Program-made: the position numbers and the translations under genes
Shown here: piece by piece, positions 16,891-25,280 of the stretch
How the letters are laid out: each line of letters begins with the position of its first letter
Numbering within the stretch: position 1 is the first letter of the stretch
From: Herbihabitans rhizosphaerae
GTDB taxonomy: Bacteria; Actinomycetota; Actinomycetes; Mycobacteriales; Pseudonocardiaceae
NCBI RefSeq assembly: GCF_004216555.1
Contig: NZ_SGWQ01000002.1
Location: forward strand, 527,219-591,218
DNA: 64,000 nucleotides
Direction of reading: 5' to 3'
Notes under the pieces: generated by a model
Told to the model about the DNA's origin: nothing
What the model saw: only the letters and a program-made list of their open reading frames with translations
The model's database searches: none

Positions 16891-18179
16891 CAGCCGCCGA
16901 ACGCCTTGTTCATCTCGGCGGCCGCGGCGTCGGTGGCAGCCTCGACGCTCTGCGCCCGGGTGGCGATCTGCTGGATGGCGGTGGGGATGATGTTCGCGGC
17001 GTCGATCTTCGTCCAGGCCGGGCTCGCCGGCACGAACTTGGCGCCCGCCTTCACCGAGGCGACGAACGCCGCCAGCGTCGGGTCGGCGCCGGCCAGCTCG
17101 GACTGCACGTCGGTGAACGTGGGCAGGTTGCCCATCGCCTGGTACATCTTCCGCTGGTACTTCTTGCCGGCCAGCAGCTTGCTGAACTCCATCGACAGCG
17201 AGTACTTCTTGCTCGCCCGGAACACGCCGAGCAGGTTGCCGCCGGCGAACGGCGGCGCGATCGCGCCGATCTCCTTGCCGGGCAACGGAATCACGGCGTA
17301 CTTGCCCTTCGCCGTACCGGCCTCGATCGCCTTGCGGTTGAAGTCGCCGCCGATCACCATGCCGGCCTTGCCCGCCGCGAACGCGGCCACCGACTGGCTG
17401 CCGGTGAGCTGCGCGCAGGCCGCGGGCGGGCAGATGTCGTCGTTGATCAGCTCGGCGTAGCGGCGCAGCCCCTCGCGGGACGCGGCGCTGGTCACGCCGG
17501 CGGTCCACTTGTCGCCGTCGCGCGTGGCGACGTCGCCGCCGTGCGCCCACACGTAGGGCAGCGCCGCGTAGACGTACTTGCCGCCGGTGGCGATGCCGTA
17601 CAGATCGGGCTTGGCCTTGCGGATCGCGCGGGCGGTGTCGGCCAGTTCGGTGAGCGTCTTCGGCGGGTTGATGCGCAGCTCGGTGAACACGTCGGTGCGG
17701 TAGTACAGCGCGCGCGTCCCGGTGAACCACGGGATGCCGTAGGTCTTGCCGTTGATCTTCGCGGTGTCCAGCACGGTCGGCGCGAGGTCCTTGCCCTCCG
17801 CCCAGCCGGCCAGGTCGCCGGACACGTCGGCGAACCCGTTGGACGCGATGTAGCCGGCGAGGTCGGTGTTGCCGAACTCGGCGACGTCGGGGGAGCTGTT
17901 CCGGTCGTTGAACGCGCCGTTGAACCGGTTGGCCCGCCCGTCGACCGGGAGGTATTCGACGTTCACGGTGACGCCGGCGTGCGACGCTTCGAACTCCCGC
18001 TTCGCTTCCGCCACAACGGTTTCCTTGGGCGTGTTGTTCGCCTCCTGGAACAGCCACACCTTCAGCTCGCCGGTGGTCTCGCCGCCGCCGGACTGCTGCT
18101 GGTTGTTCGACGCCTGCGGCGGTGCGCATCCGGCGGCCAGCGTCACGGCCAGGGCCATCAGTAAGAGTGGGCGTCTCAT
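16890..18179 (-). CDS. Sugar-binding lipoprotein of the ABC importer
   Basis: The protein is 429 aa. The signal sequence MRRPLLLMALAVTLAAGC ends in a lipobox (LAAGC), so it is anchored outside the membrane. A family 1 solute-binding fold follows (LKVWLFQEANNTPKETVVAEAKREFE, SSPDVAEFGNTDLAGYIASNGFADVS). Tyrosine- and tryptophan-rich segments (YVWAHGGD, WTAGVTSAASREG) are typical of oligosaccharide binders. The ligand is inferred from the operon: chito-oligosaccharides or their C1-oxidised forms. The start overlaps the lactonase stop (ATGA). Confidence 0.9.
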   Translation of the reverse strand: MRRPLLLMALAVTLAAGCAPPQASNNQQQSGGGETTGELKVWLFQEANNTPKETVVAEAKREFEASHAGVTVNVEYLPVDGRANRFNGAFNDRNSSPDVAEFGNTDLAGYIASNGFADVSGDLAGWAEGKDLAPTVLDTAKINGKTYGIPWFTGTRALYYRTDVFTELRINPPKTLTELADTARAIRKAKPDLYGIATGGKYVYAALPYVWAHGGDVATRDGDKWTAGVTSAASREGLRRYAELINDDICPPAACAQLTGSQSVAAFAAGKAGMVIGGDFNRKAIEAGTAKGKYAVIPLPGKEIGAIAPPFAGGNLLGVFRASKKYSLSMEFSKLLAGKKYQRKMYQAMGNLPTFTDVQSELAGADPTLAAFVASVKAGAKFVPASPAWTKIDAANIIPTAIQQIATRAQSVEAATDAAAAEMNKAFGG

Positions 18180-19270
18180 CGGGCGTTCCTTCCGAACAGC
18201 ACGAAACAGGCGGAGTTCACCGCGGCGGACCCGGCCGGCGACCCGAGCCGGCCGGTGCGCGGGTCACGGAGGAGCCAGGACACGGCGTTGGCGCGCTGGT
18301 TGGCCACGTACACCCAGCGGCCGGTCGGGTCGAGGGTGAAGTGCCGCGGCCAGGCGCCGCCGCACGGGGTGGTGCCGGCGAACGCGAGCCGCTCGCCGCG
18401 CACGTCGAAGGTGGCGATGCTGTCGTGGCCCCGGTTGGCGGCGTAGACGAACCGCCCGTCCGGCGACACCTGGATCTCCGAGGGAAAGTTCTGCGGCGGT
18501 GTCGCGTCGCCGAGCGTCCCGATCACCTGGCCGGGGGTGAACAGGCCGGCGGACGGGTCCCACGCGGCGACCGTGATCTCCGAGCGCAGCTCACCGAGAA
18601 TGTAGGCGCGACGCCCGTCCGGGTGGAACGCCAGATGCCGCGGCCCGTACCCGGTGGGCAGCCGAAGTTGTTGGCGCGCACGGAGTTTCCCGCTCGCCGG
18701 GTCGAGGCCGTACACGTACACCGAGTCGGTGCCGAGATCCACGGCGACCACCCAGCGGCCACTCGGGTCGGGCAGCACCTGGTGCGCGTGCGCCTCGGCG
18801 GCACCGGTGTGTGTCACCAGGTCGGTGGACTCGCCGATGGTGCCGTCGCCGGCCAGCCGATGCACCACGACCGAGCCGGAGCCGTAGTTGGCGGTCAGCA
18901 GGAATTGCCCGTGCACGCTCAGGTGTGTGGGTGCCTCGCCGTGCGTGGACTGCTTGTTCAGCACTCTGCCGGTGGCGGCGTCCACGGCGGAAACGTGGCC
19001 CTCGGGCAGTTCGTTGGTGACGTAGACGATCCGGCGGTCGGCCGAGTGGGCGAACCAGGACGAGTCCGGCAGGTCCGGCACGGTCGCCCCCACGGTCAGT
19101 ACGCCGGTGCGCGGGTCGACGGTGCCACGCTGCACGCCGGCATCCGGTGAGAAGCTGCCGAGGTACACGCCGAGTCTCCTACCGTGGGCACTGGCGGTCG
19201 TGCCGAACAACTGCGCTGCGGCACCCGCCACGGCGCCGGTGAGCAGGGTCCTTCTGGGTAGGGCACGCAC
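18176..19270 (-). CDS. Exported seven-bladed beta-propeller lactonase
   Basis: The protein is 364 aa from GTG 19270, chosen for AAAGGA at the right distance; an in-frame ATG at 19309 would overlap the previous gene. PRRTLLTGAVAGAAAQLFGTTASA is a twin-arginine-like signal. Propeller repeats follow, with DPSGRWVVAVDLGTDSVYVYGLD, GPRHLAFHPDGRRAYILGELRSEI and VSPDGRFVYAANRGHDSIATF. It belongs to the 6-phosphogluconolactonase/YbhE (lactonase, Pfam 10282-like) family, whose members open sugar lactones. In this operon it could hydrolyse the 1,5-lactone formed by C1 oxidation of chitin outside the cell (inference). Confidence 0.85.
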   Translation of the reverse strand: MRALPRRTLLTGAVAGAAAQLFGTTASAHGRRLGVYLGSFSPDAGVQRGTVDPRTGVLTVGATVPDLPDSSWFAHSADRRIVYVTNELPEGHVSAVDAATGRVLNKQSTHGEAPTHLSVHGQFLLTANYGSGSVVVHRLAGDGTIGESTDLVTHTGAAEAHAHQVLPDPSGRWVVAVDLGTDSVYVYGLDPASGKLRARQQLRLPTGYGPRHLAFHPDGRRAYILGELRSEITVAAWDPSAGLFTPGQVIGTLGDATPPQNFPSEIQVSPDGRFVYAANRGHDSIATFDVRGERLAFAGTTPCGGAWPRHFTLDPTGRWVYVANQRANAVSWLLRDPRTGRLGSPAGSAAVNSACFVLFGRNAR

Positions 19271-19295
19271 GTGGTTTCCTTTCACCGCAGGGAAA

Positions 19296-20684
19296 TCAGA
19301 TGATCGCAATGAGCACTGCGGCGACCGCGAATCCGACCACCGACAGGATCGTCTCCAGCACCGTCCAGGTCTTGAGGGTGTCCTTGACGGTCAGCCCGAA
19401 GTACCGCGACACGATCCAGAATCCGCCATCGTTGACGTGCGAGGCGATGATCGAACCGGCGCAGATGGCGGCCACGATCAGCGCCAGCTCCGGCTGGGAG
19501 AACCCGGTGGTGGCGATGGTGGGGCCGATGATGCCCGCCGTCGCGGCGATCGCGGCCGTCGCCGAGCCCTGCGCGATCCGCAGCCCGCAACTGATCACGT
19601 ACGCCGCGAAGATCACCGGCAGCCCGGCGTCGGCCAGCGAGTTGGCCAATGCCGTGCCGATCCCGGTGGCCTTGAGGACCGCGCCGTAGAACGCGCCGGC
19701 ACCGACCACCAGCAGGATCATCGCCACCGGACGCAGCGACACCGACCCGATCTCGGCCACCTGTGAGCGGGTCATCCCACGGCGATATCCCAGGAGCCAG
19801 AAGGCGAGCAGCACCGCGATGGTCAACGCGATGGCCGGCGTGCCGACGAAGTTGGCGATACCGGCGGCCACCGAACCCTTGGGCAACCAGATACTGCCGA
19901 ATGTGCCGGCCAGGATCAGCGCGAGCGGAACCGCGATGATCGACACCACCAGCCCGAGTCTCGGCTCCTCCTCGGGCCGGTCGGCGACCTTGGCGGCCTC
20001 CAGCATCTCCTCGGGCACCGGCACGTGCATCCGCTTGCCGATCCACGACGAGAAGATCACGCCGCCGATGTACCAGGCCGGGATCGCGCAGGCGGCGCCC
20101 ATCAGGATCACCCAGCCCAGCTCGACCTTGAGCAGCGCGGCCGCGGCGACCGGCCCGGGGTGTGGCGGCAGGAACGCGTGCGTCACCGACAGGCCGGCGA
20201 TCAGCGGCAGGCAGTACAACAGGATGGACTTGCCGCTCTGCTTGGCCGCCACGTATACCAGCGGTGCCAGCACGAAGATGCCGACGTCGAAGAACACCGG
20301 CACGCCGAAGATCAGCCCGGCCAGGCCCATCGCCAGCGGCGCCCGGTTCTCGCCGAGCGCGCGCAGCAGCGCCCTGGTGAGCACCTGCGCGCCACCGGAC
20401 GCCTCGAGCATCGCGCCCAACATGGTGCCCAGTCCGATGATCGCCGCGATGTGCCCGAGGATCGACCCGAAACCCGTCTCCAGCAACGACTTTCCGGGAT
20501 CCTGCGCGGTTCCGACCAGCGTGCCGATCGGCACCCCGGCGGCCAGCGCGGTGAGCAACCCGATCACCAGCAGCGCGATGAACGGCTCCAGCTTGAACTT
20601 GACGATCAGCAACAGCAGCAGGGCGATGCCGACGGCGGCGAGCAGCAGCAGGCCGCCCGTCTCGTGCTGTAACCAGTGGATCAT
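19296..20684 (-). CDS. Gluconate:H+ symporter family permease (GntP)
   Basis: The protein is 462 aa with about twelve hydrophobic segments. Family landmarks are GVPVFFDVGIFVLAPLVY, THAFLPPHPGPVAAA, GSATAAIAATAGIIGPT and ASHVNDGGFWIVSRYF. GntP permeases import aldonic acids such as gluconate. Placed between a deacetylase/dehydratase pathway and a lactonase, the likely cargo here is an amino or N-acetylamino aldonate rather than plain gluconate. ATG 20684 has GGAG upstream and overlaps the aldolase stop (ATGA). Confidence 0.92.
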   Translation of the reverse strand: MIHWLQHETGGLLLLAAVGIALLLLLIVKFKLEPFIALLVIGLLTALAAGVPIGTLVGTAQDPGKSLLETGFGSILGHIAAIIGLGTMLGAMLEASGGAQVLTRALLRALGENRAPLAMGLAGLIFGVPVFFDVGIFVLAPLVYVAAKQSGKSILLYCLPLIAGLSVTHAFLPPHPGPVAAAALLKVELGWVILMGAACAIPAWYIGGVIFSSWIGKRMHVPVPEEMLEAAKVADRPEEEPRLGLVVSIIAVPLALILAGTFGSIWLPKGSVAAGIANFVGTPAIALTIAVLLAFWLLGYRRGMTRSQVAEIGSVSLRPVAMILLVVGAGAFYGAVLKATGIGTALANSLADAGLPVIFAAYVISCGLRIAQGSATAAIAATAGIIGPTIATTGFSQPELALIVAAICAGSIIASHVNDGGFWIVSRYFGLTVKDTLKTWTVLETILSVVGFAVAAVLIAII

Positions 20685-21298
20685 GGCTGCTCCTTCACGG
20701 CGGCGACGAACTCGCTGGCGCGCAGGCGAATGCGGTCGAGATCGGTCAGGTCGGGCGGGACCACGCCGCTGCCGGCGGTGACCGCGATCGCCCCGGCGGC
20801 GAGGTAGGCGGCGGCGTTGCCGGCGTTGACACCACCGCTGGCCACGAGCGGCACGTCGGGGTAGGGACCGCGCAGGTCGCGGAAGTAGGCCGGGCCGAGC
20901 CGGGCGGCCGGGAACACCTTCACGGCGGCGGCCCCGATGTCCATCGCGTCGGCCACCTCGGTGGGCGTGAAAGCGCCCAGCACCACCGGAATCCCGAGCC
21001 GCTCGGCCTCCTCGGCCACGTCGTCGCGCAGGCCCGGCGTGAGCAGATATCTCGCGCCGGCGTTGACCGCGTCCCGGGCCATCGCCGCGGTCATCACCGT
21101 GCCGGCGCCGATCAGCGCACCGTCCACAGTGGACGCCTGCTCGATCACGCGCGGGGCGTTCGGTGTGGTGAACGCGATCTCGATCATGGGCAGCCCGGCG
21201 TCGACCAGCGTGCCGGTCAGGCCGACGGGATCCGGCACCGCCGGCGCGCGCACGATGCACAGCGCACGCCGTGTGCGCAGCTCGCCGAGCAGGTCCAT
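20681..21298 (-). CDS. eda: 2-keto-3-deoxy-6-phosphogluconate aldolase
   Basis: The protein is 205 aa, normal length. The Schiff-base lysine is K127 in AAVKVFPA, the general acid/base Glu is E40 in MIEIAFTT, and the phosphate-binding loop is VASGGVNAGN. It cleaves KDPG to pyruvate and glyceraldehyde 3-phosphate. Its substrate would come from the KDG kinase encoded on the divergent operon. The start overlaps the deacylase stop by one base. A copy of the STVD palindrome is at 21122. Confidence 0.93.
   Translation of the reverse strand: MDLLGELRTRRALCIVRAPAVPDPVGLTGTLVDAGLPMIEIAFTTPNAPRVIEQASTVDGALIGAGTVMTAAMARDAVNAGARYLLTPGLRDDVAEEAERLGIPVVLGAFTPTEVADAMDIGAAAVKVFPAARLGPAYFRDLRGPYPDVPLVASGGVNAGNAAAYLAAGAIAVTAGSGVVPPDLTDLDRIRLRASEFVAAVKEQP
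21122..21134. repeat. Palindrome copy in eda
   Basis: Reads QASTVDG on the minus strand in the aldolase. Confidence 0.8.
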
Positions 21299-22884
21299 CA
21301 CGCCCCCCGGTTGCGCAGCGAGTGGCCGGCCAGCGCGCCGGTGTGCGCACCGTCGCTGATCACCGGAACGCCGTTGACCAGCACGTACGGGATTCCGGCG
21401 GCAGGCGTGCGCGGCTCGTCGAACGTCGCGGTGTCGGCGATCGTGTCCGGGTCGAACAGCACCAGGTCGGCCGCGTAGCCCGGCTTGACCAGCCCGCGAT
21501 CGGTCAGCCGCAGGCGGCGCGCGGCCCGGCCGGTCAGATGCGCGACGCACTCCTCCAGCCCGAGTACGCGCAGCTCGCGCACGTAGCGGGCCAGATACCG
21601 GGGGAAGGTGCCCCAGGCGCGCGGGTGCGGGCGCGCGCCGACCAGCAGCCCGTCGCTGCCGCCGGTGTGCGCGGGGTGCCGCATGATCGTCCGCACGTTG
21701 TCCTCGTGGCCGACGTGCATCAGGCACGAGGTGCCCAGCTTCTCGGCGATCAGCGTGTCGAAGTACAGATCGGCGGGCGCGGCGCCGGCCGTGCTGGCCG
21801 ACTCGGCGACGCTGTGCCCGACCAGGTGGGCGTTCGCCGGGTCGCGCACGCCGTTGATCTCGATGGACGACCAGTCGACCGGCACGCCGTGGCAGCCGTC
21901 CGAGCCGGTCACCTCGATGTCCCGCCGGATCCGCTCTCGGGTGTCCACATCGGACAGCCGGGCGATGGTGGCGTCCGGGCCGCCCTCGGTGGCCCAACTC
22001 GGCAGCAGCGCGGACAGGTACGTCGCGCCCGGCAGGTACGGGTAGGTGTCCAGCGAGATGTCCGTACCCTCGGCGATCGCGTTGTCCAGCAAGGAAAGCA
22101 GCTCGCCCGCGCGGCCGGCGTTGACCGGGAAGTTCATCGTGGCGTGCGCCAGGTGCAGCGGGCAGGCCGACCGCTGGGACACGTCCACCATCTCGGCGTA
22201 GGCCTCCAGCGCGCCGGCGCCGTAGCTGCGATGGTGCGGGCTGTAGTACCCACCGCCGGCGCCGACCACCTCGCACAGCGCGACCAGCTCGTCGGTGTTC
22301 GCGTACATGCCGGGCGTGTAGGTCAGCCCGGAGGACATGCCCATCGCGCCCTCGGCGAGCCCGGTCGCGGTGATCTCGCGCATCCGGTCCAGCTCGTCGG
22401 GCGTCGCCGGCCGGTCGTCCCAGCCGACCACCAGCATCCTGATCGTGCCCTGCGGCAACAGGTACGCGGCGTTCACCGCGATGCCGAGGTCCAGCCGGTC
22501 GAGGTACTCCGCGACGCTGCGCCAACTCCAGTCGAACCCGGGCGGGTCGTCGTTCCAGCCGGCGAGCTGTGCGCGCAGACCGGCCAGCGTCGCGTCGTCC
22601 ACCGGTGCGTACGACAGCCCGTCCTGGCCGAGCACCTCGGTGGTCACGCCCTGGGACACCTTGGCCAGGTGCTCCGGATTGGCCAGGATCTGCAGGTCGG
22701 AGTGCGAGTGCATGTCGATGAACCCGGGCGCGAGGACCAGGCCGTCCGCGTCGATCACGGTGTCGCCGGTCAGCGCGCCGCCCTCGACGGCGGCGATGCG
22801 CCCGTCGGTCACGCCCACGTCGGCGACGTAGGACGGCTCGCCGGTGCCGTCGACCACCCGTGCGCCGCGAAACACGATGTCCAT
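21298..22884 (-). CDS. D-aminoacylase-type N-deacetylase (amidohydrolase superfamily)
   Basis: The protein is 528 aa. An N-terminal beta domain is followed by the metal motif APGFIDMHSHSDLQ (about residues 52-65), YYSPHHRSYG, HLAHATMNF, TYPYLPGATYL, and the C-terminal GRAARRLRLTDRG with the closing beta domain KPGYAADLVLFD. The family removes N-acyl groups from D-amino acids. The usual zinc-ligand cysteine context GNCG is GQDG here (VLGQDGLSYAP), so it is not a canonical D-aminoacylase and the substrate may differ. By operon context it is a good candidate to deacetylate N-acetylglucosaminic acid (inference). Confidence 0.85.
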   Translation of the reverse strand: MDIVFRGARVVDGTGEPSYVADVGVTDGRIAAVEGGALTGDTVIDADGLVLAPGFIDMHSHSDLQILANPEHLAKVSQGVTTEVLGQDGLSYAPVDDATLAGLRAQLAGWNDDPPGFDWSWRSVAEYLDRLDLGIAVNAAYLLPQGTIRMLVVGWDDRPATPDELDRMREITATGLAEGAMGMSSGLTYTPGMYANTDELVALCEVVGAGGGYYSPHHRSYGAGALEAYAEMVDVSQRSACPLHLAHATMNFPVNAGRAGELLSLLDNAIAEGTDISLDTYPYLPGATYLSALLPSWATEGGPDATIARLSDVDTRERIRRDIEVTGSDGCHGVPVDWSSIEINGVRDPANAHLVGHSVAESASTAGAAPADLYFDTLIAEKLGTSCLMHVGHEDNVRTIMRHPAHTGGSDGLLVGARPHPRAWGTFPRYLARYVRELRVLGLEECVAHLTGRAARRLRLTDRGLVKPGYAADLVLFDPDTIADTATFDEPRTPAAGIPYVLVNGVPVISDGAHTGALAGHSLRNRGA

Positions 22885-22892
22885 GGCGTTCC

Positions 22893-24191
22893 TCAGAAGT
22901 AGGTGCGGATCAGGTCGACCACGGTCTCGCCGTCGGCGCCGACCATCGGGATGAGCTGCCACTTGTCGAACGCGGTGCACGGGTGCGACAGGCCGAGCCC
23001 GATCCAGTCGCCGACCAGCACGTCGGTGGCCGGCTCCAGGAACGCGTGCTGGTCGTTCACCGCGGTGATCGTTGAGCCGTCCAGTGGCGTGGTGACGCCG
23101 TCGCGGCGACGCAGCCGAGGGATCGGCAGCCCCTCGTCGTAGGGCACGTCCCGCTTGCCCGCGGTGAGCAGCGCCAGACCGTCCGACGGTCGTGAGGTGA
23201 CCTGCGCCCAGGCCAGCATTCCGGACTGGAAGCCTGGTGTGCCAACGATTCTGGGGTGCTCGCCGAGCGGGGAGATGCCGCGGTAGAAGCCGTCGTCGTG
23301 GGTCACGTAGGCGCCGCTGCGCAGCACCGGGAGCACGGGCACGGTCTCCGGCCACGGCGTGGTCAGCGCGCGGGTCACCTGGTCGAAGTACGCGCTGCCG
23401 CCGACCGAGACGATCACCTTCGGCACCTCGTCGAACCGGCCGCGGTCGGCCAGTGACACGGTCAGCTCGCGGATGCCGTCCAGGTAGGCGTCCACCGTGG
23501 CGCGCGAACTCTCCGACGCGTCGTGCGCGAGCGCGCCCTCATAGCCGGCGACGCCGACGAGCCGCAGCGCCGGACTGGCCACCGCCGCCTCGGCCACCGC
23601 GATCGCCTCGGCCGAGCCGCGCGCCCCGGTCCGCCCGCCGTCCGCGCCCAGCTCGACCAGCACGTCCACCGGGCGCGTGGCGCCCTCCAGCGCGGCGGTC
23701 ATCAGCTCGACGCCGGCCACCGAGTCCACCCAGCAGTAGCACGAGAAGTCCGGATCCCGTTGCAGCTCAACGGAAAGCCAGCGCAGCGCGGCGGCGTCCA
23801 CGAGCTGGTTGGCCAGCATGATCCGGCTGACCCCGAACGCCCGGTACACCCGCACCTGGCTCGCCGTGGCGGCGGTGATCGCCCACGCGCCGTGCTCGAT
23901 CTGCCGGGCGAACAGCTGCGGCGCCATGGTCGTCTTGCCGTGCGGGGCCAGCGCCAGCCCTCGCTCGGCGCACCACCGTTCCATGGTCCGGAGGTTGTGC
24001 TCGATGGCGTCGTCGGACAGCACCAGCAATGGCCCGACGAACCCGTCGGTGAACAGATTCGGCTTGCGCGCCAACGCTTCCGCGATCGTGCTGCCGAACA
24101 GCGCGTCGGGCGCTCCCTTGACATGCCAGTCGATCCGCTCGGTCCTGATGGCCGAGACTCGGTCGAGATCGATCCTCGCCGGTGGTTCCAT
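22893..24191 (-). CDS. PLP fold-type III amino acid dehydratase (D-serine dehydratase-like)
   Basis: The protein is 432 aa from ATG 24191. The alanine-racemase-like N-terminal barrel carries the PLP lysine K86 in APHGKTTMAPQLFARQIEHGAW. The C-terminal beta domain ends with LSHPCTAFDKW, whose His-x-Cys is the zinc pair of eukaryotic-type D-serine dehydratase. Such enzymes eliminate water and ammonia from D-amino acids with a beta-hydroxyl. D-glucosaminate fits that description and would yield 2-keto-3-deoxygluconate. It is the first gene of the minus-strand operon, eight bases before the deacetylase gene. D-serine or D-threonine remain alternative substrates. Confidence 0.85.
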   Translation of the reverse strand: MEPPARIDLDRVSAIRTERIDWHVKGAPDALFGSTIAEALARKPNLFTDGFVGPLLVLSDDAIEHNLRTMERWCAERGLALAPHGKTTMAPQLFARQIEHGAWAITAATASQVRVYRAFGVSRIMLANQLVDAAALRWLSVELQRDPDFSCYCWVDSVAGVELMTAALEGATRPVDVLVELGADGGRTGARGSAEAIAVAEAAVASPALRLVGVAGYEGALAHDASESSRATVDAYLDGIRELTVSLADRGRFDEVPKVIVSVGGSAYFDQVTRALTTPWPETVPVLPVLRSGAYVTHDDGFYRGISPLGEHPRIVGTPGFQSGMLAWAQVTSRPSDGLALLTAGKRDVPYDEGLPIPRLRRRDGVTTPLDGSTITAVNDQHAFLEPATDVLVGDWIGLGLSHPCTAFDKWQLIPMVGADGETVVDLIRTYF

Positions 24192-24290
24192 CACTCGCCG
24201 CCTGATTGCGTATGTTGCAACGGGTGTTGCGCAATGTGGTGTGGAAGTGTGTAGCATCCGCTCGTCGGCACGTCAACGGATCGGAGGAAC
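24192..24290. promoter_or_regulatory. Shared control region with nested inverted repeats, probable IclR operator
   Basis: These 99 bases separate the two divergent operons. ATTGCG (24205-24210) and CGCAAT (24230-24235) form an inverted repeat centred at 24220. Nested in it are the self-complementary GTTGCAAC (24214-24221) and TTGCGCAA (24227-24234). The IclR gene of the plus-strand operon is the obvious candidate to bind here. The ribosome site GGAGGA precedes the GTG at 24291. Confidence 0.6.
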
Positions 24291-25280
24291 GTGGACACCG
24301 AGGTTCTGTGCCTCGGCGAGTCGATGGCCCTGTTCGTGCCAGCCGAGCCCGGTCCGGTCGACGAGGTGCGAACCTGGACGAGGACCGTGGGCGGCGCCGA
24401 GTCGAACGTGGCCTGCCACCTCGCCGGGCTGGGCGTGCGCGCGAGCTGGGTCAGCACGGTCGGGGCGGACGCCTTCGGCCGCGCGGTGGTCTCCGCGATC
24501 GCCTCCGCCGGCGTCGACGTGTCCTCGGTCGAGGTCGATCCGAGCCGCCCAACTGGCTTGTACGTCAAGGAGAGCAGCGCGACCGGCAGCCCGGTGCGCT
24601 ACTACCGCGCCGGCTCGGCCGCCGCCGGAATGGGGCCGGCGCTGCTGGACCGATTGAGCCTCGACGGCGTGCGGATCGTGCACGTCAGCGGCATCACCGC
24701 CGCCCTGTCACCGGAGTGCCTCGCGTTGATGCGCGGGCTGATCGCCACCGCGCGCCCGACCCACCTGCTGTCCTTCGACGTGAACTGGCGCGCTCCACTG
24801 TGGACGGACGGCGAGCCGGGTGTGCTGCGTGAACTGGCCGACGCGTCGGACATCGTGCTGGTCGGCGACGACGAGGCGGCAGCCGTGTTGGGAGTGTCCA
24901 CAGTGGACGAAATCCGCCGGGTGCTGCCCGGCCCGCGTACCCTCGTGGTCAAGCACGGCGAGCGGGGCGCGTCCCTGATCGAGCGCGACCCGTCGACGGG
25001 GGAGGACCTGCCCGTGGTGTTCGAGCCGGCGTTGCGGGTGGACGTGGTCGAGCCGGTCGGTGCCGGTGACGCGTTCGCGGCCGGGTTCCTCGCCGCCACG
25101 CTGAACGGCGCCACACCCGGCCGGCGGCTGCGGGCCGGGCACCTGCGTGCCGCGGGAGCCCTGCGCGCGCACGATGATCTGGGGACACCGCTGCCCAGCG
25201 AGTTGGTCGCCGAGTTGTTGGAGGCGGACGGTGCGAGCTGGGCGGCGACGCGTTTGACCGAGCAGGGAGTGCTGCGATGA
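24291..25280 (+). CDS. kdgK: 2-keto-3-deoxygluconate kinase (PfkB family)
   Basis: The protein is 329 aa from GTG 24291 with GGAGGA upstream. The PfkB motif near the N-terminus is GGAESNVACHLAGLGVRASWVSTVG, and the C-terminal catalytic motif VEPVGAGDAFAAGF holds the base Asp. It phosphorylates KDG to KDPG, the substrate of the aldolase encoded across the divergent promoter; that pairing is why KDG is preferred over other sugars. Its TGA overlaps the IclR ATG by four bases. It has two STVD-type palindromes (near copy 24793, exact 24896). Confidence 0.88.
   Translation: MDTEVLCLGESMALFVPAEPGPVDEVRTWTRTVGGAESNVACHLAGLGVRASWVSTVGADAFGRAVVSAIASAGVDVSSVEVDPSRPTGLYVKESSATGSPVRYYRAGSAAAGMGPALLDRLSLDGVRIVHVSGITAALSPECLALMRGLIATARPTHLLSFDVNWRAPLWTDGEPGVLRELADASDIVLVGDDEAAAVLGVSTVDEIRRVLPGPRTLVVKHGERGASLIERDPSTGEDLPVVFEPALRVDVVEPVGAGDAFAAGFLAATLNGATPGRRLRAGHLRAAGALRAHDDLGTPLPSELVAELLEADGASWAATRLTEQGVLR
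24896..24908. repeat. Palindrome copy in kdgK
   Basis: Reads GVSTVDE in the kinase; a one-mismatch copy lies at 24793-24805 in another codon phase. Confidence 0.8.
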
